A program made the position numbers and the translations under genes. The notes below the pieces were generated by a model, which saw only the letters and a list, made by a program, of their open reading frames with translations, searched no databases and was not told where the DNA came from. Positions 1-4,469 of a DNA stretch of 6,562 nt are shown here, one piece after another. Each line of letters opens with the position of its first letter. The stretch's first letter is position 1. The stretch comes from Opitutia bacterium UBA7441 (GTDB lineage: Bacteria > Verrucomicrobiota > Verrucomicrobiia > Opitutales > Coraliomargaritaceae), in NCBI GenBank assembly GCA_002480015.1, contig DLQD01000091.1:1-6562 (forward strand), in the 5' to 3' direction.

Positions 1-14
1 CCAAATCTAGGCCG

Positions 15-37
15 AGTGCTTGCTAAAGCAGCGCACT
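15..37. other. Short hairpin just downstream of the TolB-like gene
   Basis: AGTGC at 15-19 pairs with GCACT at 33-37, and TGC at 21-23 with GCA at 28-30 around a TAAA loop, with a small internal loop. It begins 3 bases beyond the minus-strand stop codon. There is no T-run after it on the minus strand, so it is not a convincing intrinsic terminator; it may protect a 3' end or be chance. Confidence 0.25.
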
Positions 38-39
38 AC

Positions 40-1233
40 TCAATACACGTAACTCGCCGACGACGCGTCGCCGAAACCAGCCTTGTGCAGTGCGCTGACT
101 TTTTTCGTCACAGTGTCCAAAAGCATCAGGCGGGTGCTGCCGCTGTTGCGTTGAGTAAAGACTAAATGGCGGCCGTCACGCAGCCAGGCGGGCTCCAATG
201 AAGAAGCTCCACTGGTCAAAATCTCACTGCTGCGAGTCTTGGCGTCGTAGAGGGCAATTTGGAAACTGCCGCCGACCGCGGCAGTAAAGGCGATTTGACT
301 ATCATCAACCGGATTCCAGACGGGTTCGGAGCAATAGTTGCTGATATTTGTGGGAATGCGTCGGGCAGGACCACCCGAGCTGGGGATTTCGTAGAGCTGC
401 GGCTTACCCGGCGCATCCGAGGTGTAGACCACACGGCGACCGTCAGGGGACCAACTGGGGCTGGCCTCAAGGCTCTTGTTAGTCGTCAAGCGGCGGATGT
501 TCTTGCCGCGACTGTCGGAGATATAGATCTCCGAGTTACCCGTGCCGGATAGTGACATCGCAATCTGACGCCCGTCGGGGCTGAACGCGGCACCAGTGTT
601 GGTGCCTTTAAATGTGGCGATCGGAGTCTTCTGGCCACTACTCAAATCAATCATGTAAATATCAGGAAAGCCGGTCTTGTAGTAAGTGGTGTAAAGCAAG
701 CGCTTGCCGTCAGGCGACCACTTGGGCCCCGTCACCAGCGAACGGTCCTGCGTAAGGGGGCTGACGCGGTTGAAGAGTAGATCACTGGTGTATATCTCGG
801 AGATGCCCCGTTGCTTGCAGACGAAGGCAAGTCGCCCCGCAAAAAAGCCCTTAGAGCGCAAGGTGGCTTCGACCACAAGGTCGCAGGCGCGTAAGACTGC
901 GTTTTCCAGGTCTCGACCTGGCACATTGCGGCGAAGCTGCTCAACATAGGTCCCCCCGGATCCGACTGACAATAACACAGATGAACCGCCGGAAGGCTCA
1001 ATTTTAATGACGAAGGCTGCGTTGCTCGCCGTCGTGAGAAGAAATCCACCATGCAAACCAAAGGCACGACGAGCGAGTGCATGGATCGCCCTATCGCTAC
1101 TCTCGACTGCGACCGCTAGCTTCCCTTCCCCATCACGTATCAGGGTATCCAACTCGATCGGATTGGAAAATATCGGCTGTGGACAGAGTGAAACAAAAAA
1201 GACCGAGAACAGTAGAAGAACAATTAAACGCAT
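40..1233 (-). CDS. tolB: TolB-like periplasmic six-bladed beta-propeller protein
   Basis: 397-residue protein that starts with a charged tip (MRL) and a hydrophobic stretch over residues 3-23, read as a Sec signal peptide; the Cys at residue 17 lacks a good lipobox, so a soluble periplasmic protein is more likely than a lipoprotein. Residues about 25-130 form an N-terminal alpha/beta domain. From about residue 133 there are six PD40/WD40-like blades; clear 'W/F-SPDG' turns lie near 171-176, 217-221 and 261-265, with degenerate versions near 306-310 (WNPVDD) and 350-354 (WLRDG). This is the TolB architecture; E. coli TolB is 430 residues with a six-bladed propeller. Known family role: partner of Pal and the Tol complex in outer-membrane integrity and constriction. 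No pal, tolA or tolQR is visible, and only 39 bases lie downstream, so the exact TolB role is inferred. The ATG at 1233 is favoured because it gives the signal peptide. No Shine-Dalgarno is seen. Confidence 0.85.
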   Translation of the reverse strand: MRLIVLLLFSVFFVSLCPQPIFSNPIELDTLIRDGEGKLAVAVESSDRAIHALARRAFGLHGGFLLTTASNAAFVIKIEPSGGSSVLLSVGSGGTYVEQLRRNVPGRDLENAVLRACDLVVEATLRSKGFFAGRLAFVCKQRGISEIYTSDLLFNRVSPLTQDRSLVTGPKWSPDGKRLLYTTYYKTGFPDIYMIDLSSGQKTPIATFKGTNTGAAFSPDGRQIAMSLSGTGNSEIYISDSRGKNIRRLTTNKSLEASPSWSPDGRRVVYTSDAPGKPQLYEIPSSGGPARRIPTNISNYCSEPVWNPVDDSQIAFTAAVGGSFQIALYDAKTRSSEILTSGASSLEPAWLRDGRHLVFTQRNSGSTRLMLLDTVTKKVSALHKAGFGDASSASYVY

Positions 1234-1239
1234 AGCTAA

Positions 1240-1269
1240 GTAATAGCTCTAAGCCGTCACAAATCGCAA
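1240..1269 (-). promoter_or_regulatory. Candidate sigma-70 promoter for the TolB-like gene
   Basis: Read on the minus strand, TTGCGA (plus 1264-1269) and TATTAC (plus 1240-1245) are separated by 18 bases; each matches 4 of 6 consensus positions. The -10 box ends only 6 bases before the ATG at 1233, so a transcript from it would begin at or next to the start codon and be nearly leaderless. A poly-A/poly-T palindrome at 1292-1310 lies just upstream. Pattern match only. Confidence 0.3.
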
Positions 1270-1291
1270 ATGAAATTCCGCTGGCAAGCCA

Positions 1292-1310
1292 GATTTTTTT
1301 CAAAAAAATC
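1292..1310. repeat. Perfect A/T-rich palindrome
   Basis: GATTTTTTT (1292-1300), a single C (1301), then AAAAAAATC (1302-1310): a perfect 9-bp inverted repeat with a one-base centre. Phased A and T tracts of this kind bend DNA. It sits between the two divergent genes, about 24 bp upstream of the candidate -35 of the TolB-like gene, so an UP-element-like or architectural role is possible. The one-base centre makes an RNA hairpin less natural than a DNA-level signal. Confidence 0.5.
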
Positions 1311-1381
1311 GGAGTCCGGAGATCTTGCCCCGAAACTTTCTCGACAAGCAGCGCGGGGCACCCGGCCTCCAAAAACGGCAA

Positions 1382-1420
1382 TTTGAAAAATACAGGTCTT
1401 CACGAATCAGTATTTTCAAA
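1382..1420. repeat. Inverted repeat upstream of mrp
   Basis: TTTGAAAAATAC (1382-1393) and GTATTTTCAAA (1410-1420) are complementary over 11 pairs with one extra A bulged in the left arm; the 16-base spacer is 1394-1409. It could be an operator for a dimeric regulator or a leader hairpin of the mrp transcript. No regulator family is recognised from the half-site. Confidence 0.4.
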
Positions 1421-1537
1421 CCACCAACTTCCGAATTTCCTACGTTTCGTATTGAACCCGAACCACAAGCGACCAACTTCGTGCCTTTCAATCGTTCAAA
1501 CTCGCAACGACTTTACGATTCGAACACTCCACCGAAC

Positions 1538-2602
1538 ATGCCAGATACAGAAGAAATCCAAGCTGTCCTCAAAACCATTAAGTTCCCCGGCTTTAGCCGC
1601 GACATCGTTTCCTTTGGCCTCGTCCGCGATGTTAAAGTGGACGAAAACACCGCGCAGATCAGCATCGAAATAACCACGGGCGACCAGAGTGTGCCGGAAA
1701 AAATCGCTGCCGATATTAAATCCGAGGTCGGTGCACTCCAAGGCATCCAAGACGTTAAGGTGCGGATGGAGATCTCGCAACCCAAGCAACAGCCGAGCCC
1801 CGCGGGCGGGTCGATGCCGACCAACAGCGAGGCCATGCAGAAGGTGAAATACGCCATTGCTATCGCCAGTGGTAAAGGGGGCGTTGGCAAATCCACCGTC
1901 ACTGTCAACCTCGCCTGTGCACTGCAGCGACTGCTCGAAGACGAGGGCAAAGCGGGGGTCGGCATCATGGATTGCGATATTTACGGTCCTTCCATCCCAC
2001 TCATGCTTGGCGCGGCTGGCCGCCCTGAGATCGAAAACGATATGATCGTGCCGATCGAGAACTTCGGCGTGCGCACAATGTCGATGGGCTTCCTCGTCGA
2101 CGAAGATACACCGGTCGTCTGGCGCGGCCCCATGATCATGAAGACGATCCAGCAATTTGCCCAAAATGTAAACTGGGGTGAGCTGGAGATTCTCGTCGTC
2201 GACCTGCCGCCCGGCACGGGTGACGCCCAACTTTCTCTCGTGCAGACGCTACCGCTGGAAGGTGCCGTCATCGTCACCACGCCGCAACCCGCCGCCGCAA
2301 ACGTCGCCCGGCGCGGCGCACGCATGTTCGACAAGGTCAGCGTCCCTCTTCTCGGTGTGGTCGAGAACATGAGCTACCTCGAAGCCCCCGATGGTAGCCG
2401 ACAAGCACTCTTCGGTCAAGGTGGTGGTGACGAAACAGCTCATAGCCTGGGCACCCACCTTCTCGGCCAAATCCCCATTGACCCTAACATCCGTATCGGC
2501 TGTGATAAGGGTATTCCCATCGTCATAAGCGATCCGGAGTCGAAAGCCGCACAAGTTTTCATGGATATCGCGCGACAGATCCTTAACAATCTTGCTAAAT
2601 AA
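1538..2602 (+). CDS. mrp: Mrp/ApbC-family Fe-S cluster carrier ATPase (P-loop NTPase)
   Basis: 354 residues from the ATG at 1538. Residues 1-80 are a MIP18/DUF59 domain; 82-100 is a Pro/Gln/Ser linker; from about 103 follows the MinD/Mrp-type ATPase. Visible motifs are the deviant Walker A SGKGGVGKST (111-120, signature Lys113), the switch I segment MDCDIYGPS (144-152), the WRGPM motif (195-199), and Walker B/switch II VVDLPPGTGD (220-229). The C-terminal part has ENMSY (276-280), FGQGGG and LLGQIPID. Family role: binding Fe-S clusters and passing them to apoproteins in the cytoplasm. Unusually, the CxxC pair normally just after ENMS is absent: the segment reads YLEAPDGSRQALFG (280-293). The only cysteines are 127, 146 and 322. 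A TTG-started extension of 71 residues is open upstream but starts in non-domain sequence, and the ATG abuts the DUF59 domain. No Shine-Dalgarno precedes the ATG. Confidence 0.93.
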   Translation: MPDTEEIQAVLKTIKFPGFSRDIVSFGLVRDVKVDENTAQISIEITTGDQSVPEKIAADIKSEVGALQGIQDVKVRMEISQPKQQPSPAGGSMPTNSEAMQKVKYAIAIASGKGGVGKSTVTVNLACALQRLLEDEGKAGVGIMDCDIYGPSIPLMLGAAGRPEIENDMIVPIENFGVRTMSMGFLVDEDTPVVWRGPMIMKTIQQFAQNVNWGELEILVVDLPPGTGDAQLSLVQTLPLEGAVIVTTPQPAAANVARRGARMFDKVSVPLLGVVENMSYLEAPDGSRQALFGQGGGDETAHSLGTHLLGQIPIDPNIRIGCDKGIPIVISDPESKAAQVFMDIARQILNNLAK

Positions 2603-2641
2603 TTCGCAGTCTACAGTTTTTGCTAGCCAGCACATGTTTTT

Positions 2642-2660
2642 ACCCTAACTTTCGGGTTTT
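2642..2660 (+). terminator. Weak terminator candidate after mrp
   Basis: ACCC (2642-2645) and GGGT (2654-2657) form a 4-bp stem around an 8-base loop, followed by TTTT overlapping the stem end (2657-2660). The stem is short, so termination may be partial and the small gene downstream may receive read-through. Confidence 0.25.
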
Positions 2661-2673
2661 CAGTATCCTGTGT

Positions 2674-2679
2674 TATAGT
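2674..2679 (+). promoter_or_regulatory. -10-like box before the small hypothetical gene
   Basis: TATAGT at 2674-2679 matches the sigma-70 -10 consensus at 5 of 6 positions. No good -35 is present (TTCGGG at 17-bp spacing). The predicted start of transcription, about 7 bases downstream, falls at the ATG at 2687, and the box overlaps the GTG at 2678, arguing against that codon as the start. Confidence 0.35.
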
Positions 2680-2686
2680 GTTTCAG

Positions 2687-2926
2687 ATGATTGAAGAAAA
2701 CGAAAACATGCCCCAGCCATCTACCAGTACGCTTAATAATCGGGTGTTCGCTCAACGCTCATCTCTTTACCAAGAGTTCTTGGCTGAGCGTGAAGAGATC
2801 CTTAGACACAAGTGGATCGAATCGGAGAAACAGGGTAAGGATATAGGCTTTGAACGCGCCCTACTCGATTGGATCCGCAAGCACCGGGAAAGCTGGCGGA
2901 GTGCGCGTAAAAGTTTAGGCAAATAA
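2687..2926 (+). CDS. Small conserved-looking hypothetical protein
   Basis: 79 residues from the ATG at 2687; a 72-residue form from the ATG at 2708 is equally possible, and a GTG at 2678 is less likely because it lies in a -10-like box. The product has no signal peptide, membrane segment or cysteine. After a low-complexity start (PQPSTST) it is rich in charged and aromatic residues and predicted helical: SLYQEFLAEREEILRHKW, then SEKQGKDIGFERALLDWI, ending in the basic WRSARKSLGK. The 'HKW..SE..G.D.G.E.A..DW' spacing looks like a conserved motif; from memory it recalls the 'HRWYLSE..GRDVG' segment of DUF4032-type proteins, which is a weak resemblance. Codon use and a well-placed 3' hairpin support a real gene. 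Function unknown. It follows mrp by 84 bases on the same strand and converges with the pyrophosphohydrolase gene. Confidence 0.75.
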   Translation: MIEENENMPQPSTSTLNNRVFAQRSSLYQEFLAEREEILRHKWIESEKQGKDIGFERALLDWIRKHRESWRSARKSLGK

Positions 2927-2953
2927 TACCTCTTCGACTGAAGATAGGTATTT
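2925..2953 (+). terminator. Hairpin terminator candidate after the small gene
   Basis: The stem is AATACC (2925-2930) plus TCTTC (2931-2935), loop GACT, then GAAGA (2940-2944), a TA bulge (2945-2946), and GGTATT (2947-2952). That is 11 pairs with one two-base bulge, starting inside the stop codon, and ending in TTT. The T-run is short, and the structure could act in both directions since the next gene converges on it. Confidence 0.5.
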
Positions 2954-3032
2954 ATGCGTAGACCATAGGATTCATTACTGGGTTACCCGTTTGCGAGTGA
3001 CCGGGTCAAGGTCTTGCTCTTTCCAGCGCAAC

Positions 3033-3398
3033 TCACAATTCAGTGTATTTCAGGCTTCGCCCCTTCGCTTTATCGACGGGGTATTTTTTGGCGTTCAGTG
3101 CCATCTTCGCCTCGATGATCACCGCGATATCGATCCCCGTGACGTTGGCGAACTCGATCGCAAAAATGAAAATATCGGCGAGTTCTTCCTCCACCTTGGC
3201 GCGCAGCTTCTCCGCCTGAATGTCTTCCCGCGAAGCCTCCGGGCTCTGCCAGAGAAAATGCTCCATCAACTCCGCCGCCTCTGCTGCGATGGCCATCGAT
3301 AAATTCTTTGGCGAATGAAACTGCTCCCAATCTCGCTCCTTCGCAAATGCGAGCACGCGGTCTTTGATCACTTGTAATTGAGTGCTTGCATCATTCAT
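3033..3398 (-). CDS. MazG-like / RS21-C6 (dCTPase-like) nucleotide pyrophosphohydrolase
   Basis: 121 residues from the ATG at 3398, a compact all-alpha NTP pyrophosphohydrolase. Recognisable parts are RDWEQFHSPKNLSMAIAAE (22-40), with Trp24, Phe27 and His28 in the usual base-binding stretch; metal-binding Glu40 and Glu43 in the EAAEL helix; and the second metal motif EELAD (71-75, Glu72 and Asp75). It ends in KYPVDKAKGRSLKYTEL, typical of the short RS21-C6/DCTPP1-like branch. Known chemistry: hydrolysis of (d)NTP to (d)NMP and pyrophosphate with Mg, preferring dCTP or modified dCTPs in characterised members; the substrate here is not determined. An in-frame extension to 3509 would run 39 bases into panB and adds sequence unlike the family, so the ATG at 3398 is chosen; TAAGG lies 2 bases upstream of it. 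It is divergent from panB and shares its promoter region. Confidence 0.88.
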   Translation of the reverse strand: MNDASTQLQVIKDRVLAFAKERDWEQFHSPKNLSMAIAAEAAELMEHFLWQSPEASREDIQAEKLRAKVEEELADIFIFAIEFANVTGIDIAVIIEAKMALNAKKYPVDKAKGRSLKYTEL

Positions 3399-3432
3399 AA
3401 CCTTAGCGTCACTTTCCGTTTGCACAAAAACA

Positions 3433-3461
3433 AGTATAATTCGTGCTAGGCAGGGTTTAAA
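3433..3461 (-). promoter_or_regulatory. Candidate promoter for the pyrophosphohydrolase gene
   Basis: On the minus strand TTTAAA (plus 3456-3461, 4 of 6 matches) is followed after 17 bases by TATACT (plus 3433-3438, 5 of 6 matches). Transcription would start near 3426, leaving a leader of about 28 bases. The -10 overlaps the panB -10 on the other strand. Confidence 0.4.
3435..3440 (+). promoter_or_regulatory. panB -10 box, overlapping the divergent promoter
   Basis: A perfect TATAAT sits at 3435-3440, 30 bases before the panB ATG, which would give a leader of about 24 bases. No good -35 exists at 16-18 bp spacing; the TTGCAC at 3420-3425 is only 9 bases away. Activation by a protein, or a promoter relying mainly on the -10, is possible. 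Confidence 0.4.
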
Positions 3462-3470
3462 TCCCATCCC

Positions 3471-4217
3471 ATGAAGCAGGCGTCCCAATTTCGCACACTC
3501 AAGCAACAAGGTATCGGCATCTCGATGCTCACTTGCTACGATTACCCGTCGGCTAAGATCCAGGACGCATGCGGCATCGATGTAGTCTTCGTCGGCGACA
3601 GCCTAGCGACCAATGTGCTCGGCTACGCGCACCAGAACGACCTCAGCCTAGAGGAGATGCGCCACCATGTGCGCGCCGTGGCACGAGGGATCGAGCGGGC
3701 CTATTTGCTGGCCGACATCCCCTATGCAGTCTCTTACGACTTGCCCACCATCTTGGATGCGGCCGAGCAATTGCAACAGGACGGGGTCGACGGCGTGAAA
3801 GTCGAGGGATTTAAGCCGGAGGTTTTCCAGGCGCTCGCCCGGACGGGAATCGACGGTTGGGCGCACTTGGGCTTTACCCCCCAGTTGATCGAGAAGCCTG
3901 CCATGCAGGCCAAAGACAGCGAGTCCGCCGATAGGCTCGTGACCGAGAGCCGCTCACTGGAGGCAGCGGGAGCGGTCGGCATCATTTTGGAACTGGTGCC
4001 TGAAGCGGTCGCCCAGCGCGTGAGTGAGGCGCTGAAAATCCCCGTCATCGGGATCGGCGCCGGACTCCTCTGCGACGGCCAAGTGCAAGTCTGGCACGAT
4101 TTGATCGGTCTAGAGACACACGTGTATAAACACGCCTTCCGCCAATGCGACGCCCACGCTGAACAAATGGCAGCGGTGCAGGCGTATAGGAAGTTTGTGC
4201 TGCGAAGCTCGCATTGA
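3471..4217 (+). CDS. panB: 3-methyl-2-oxobutanoate hydroxymethyltransferase (ketopantoate hydroxymethyltransferase)
   Basis: 248-residue cytoplasmic TIM-barrel enzyme that transfers a hydroxymethyl group from 5,10-methylenetetrahydrofolate to 2-oxoisovalerate, giving ketopantoate for pantothenate and CoA. Family landmarks, aligned by eye to E. coli PanB, are TCYDYPSAK (21-29), VGDS with metal ligand Asp43, LADIP with metal ligand Asp82, KVEG with Lys110 and Glu112, AHLG with His132, ILEL with catalytic Glu174, and PVIGIGAG (191-198). All core ligands are present. Two things are odd: the normally conserved Gly-Gly-Tyr-Lys-Val-Gln-Gly loop after 'LTPQ' is replaced by a shorter, unrelated stretch (LIEKPAMQAKD, 139-149), and the C-terminal 'PGEEHSF' tail is missing, making it about 15 residues shorter than E. 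coli's 264. panC and panD are not adjacent. The ATG at 3471 lacks a Shine-Dalgarno but matches the normal N-terminus. Confidence 0.88.
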   Translation: MKQASQFRTLKQQGIGISMLTCYDYPSAKIQDACGIDVVFVGDSLATNVLGYAHQNDLSLEEMRHHVRAVARGIERAYLLADIPYAVSYDLPTILDAAEQLQQDGVDGVKVEGFKPEVFQALARTGIDGWAHLGFTPQLIEKPAMQAKDSESADRLVTESRSLEAAGAVGIILELVPEAVAQRVSEALKIPVIGIGAGLLCDGQVQVWHDLIGLETHVYKHAFRQCDAHAEQMAAVQAYRKFVLRSSH

Positions 4218-4235
4218 CTACCGCGGCTGGATGGA

Positions 4236-4253
4236 CTCTCTCTCTCTCTCTCT
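4236..4253. repeat. (CT)9 dinucleotide tract
   Basis: Nine uninterrupted CT units, 18 bases after the panB stop codon and followed by TTTC. Dinucleotide runs of this length are uncommon in bacteria. It lies outside both flanking genes, so slippage would not shift a reading frame here; it could alter the 3' end of the panB transcript or simply be a mutational hotspot. Confidence 0.95.
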
Positions 4254-4256
4254 TTC

Positions 4257-4274
4257 AGTGCAAAATGGTGCACT
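4257..4274. other. Perfect 6-bp hairpin downstream of panB
   Basis: AGTGCA (4257-4262), six-base spacer, TGCACT (4269-4274). It lies 40 bases after the panB stop, but AGGG rather than a T-run follows, so it would be at best a 3' stabilising hairpin or a Rho-related structure. Confidence 0.35.
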
Positions 4275-4310
4275 AGGGTCTTGGATTTCCTCGAATTCAT
4301 CGTGGTTTCC

Positions 4311-4328
4311 CTACTTTTAAAAAGGTAG
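4311..4328. terminator. A/T-rich hairpin between convergent genes
   Basis: CTACTTTT (4311-4318) faces AAAAGGTAG (4320-4328), complementary apart from one bulged base. With T-rich arms on both strands, it could contribute to termination of panB or of the formylglycine enzyme gene. The loop is very tight if all A:T pairs form, so this is a weak call. Confidence 0.25.
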
Positions 4329-4337
4329 AGCAAGCAT

Positions 4338-4436
4338 CGATTGAGATGAACCGCTGAGAACGCTAAGCTCTGTTAATTGCATAACATTCTTCTCCCCAAA
4401 AACTCTCTGCACTCGGCGTGCTCTGCGGTTCAATCG
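4338..4436. repeat. Imperfect ~100-bp inverted repeat with 9-base periodic arms
   Basis: The left arm has CGATTGA (4338-4344) and, after a short insert, a 20-base segment at 4348-4367 beginning GAACCGC. The right arm, read on the minus strand from 4436, begins CGATTGAACCGC. The 20-base segments 4348-4367 and 4431-4412 (minus) agree at 16 of 20 positions. Each arm is built from a degenerate 9-base unit nnCGCnGAG: ACCGCTGAG, AACGCTAAG on the left; ACCGCAGAG, CACGCCGAG, then a decayed TGCAGAGAG on the right. The A/T-rich centre is roughly 4373-4402. No target duplication or reading frame is evident. It may be a dispersed palindromic element or a structured RNA 3' region. A GGGGAG-rich spacer separates the arms on the minus strand. 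Confidence 0.6.
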
Positions 4437-4469
4437 TTTTATTCTTTCTTCTATCAGACTTATCTGACT

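Larger units (their letters stand above)
1234..1537. other. Divergent intergenic region between the TolB-like gene and mrp
   Basis: This 304-base stretch separates two divergent genes. It holds a candidate promoter for the minus-strand gene, an A/T palindrome at 1292-1310, and an 11-bp inverted repeat with one bulged base at 1382-1420. The mrp frame is open back to a TTG at 1325, and short frames are also open on the minus strand, but none has a ribosome-binding site or a composition that looks coding to me. No RNA gene or riboswitch is recognised. A poor -10-like TACGAT at 1515-1520 is the only candidate for mrp. Confidence 0.6.

Noticed and set aside
1300..1491. 63-residue minus-strand reading frame between the TolB-like gene and mrp
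   Set aside because: No Shine-Dalgarno, no recognisable motif, and its end lies in the A/T palindrome; it looks like a chance open frame in control DNA.
1325..1537. TTG-started 71-residue N-terminal extension of Mrp
   Set aside because: It precedes the DUF59 domain without matching any family sequence I know, has no ribosome-binding site, and contains the 1382-1420 inverted repeat; the ATG at 1538 fits the usual Mrp start.
1496..2230. Long 244-residue minus-strand frame opposite mrp
   Set aside because: It is antisense to a clear Mrp gene whose motifs are intact; the product has no family resemblance and its openness reflects codon bias of mrp.
2998..3008. TGACC-G-GGTCA palindrome between convergent genes
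   Set aside because: Only 5-bp arms, located downstream of both genes rather than at a promoter; nothing suggests an operator.
3399..3509. 37-residue extension of the pyrophosphohydrolase
   Set aside because: It would overlap panB on the opposite strand by 39 bases and cover the divergent promoters; homologues begin close to the ATG at 3398.
4454..4467. TCAGA/TCTGA hairpin just after the formylglycine enzyme stop codon
   Set aside because: A 5-bp A/T-containing stem without a T-run; too weak to call a terminator.
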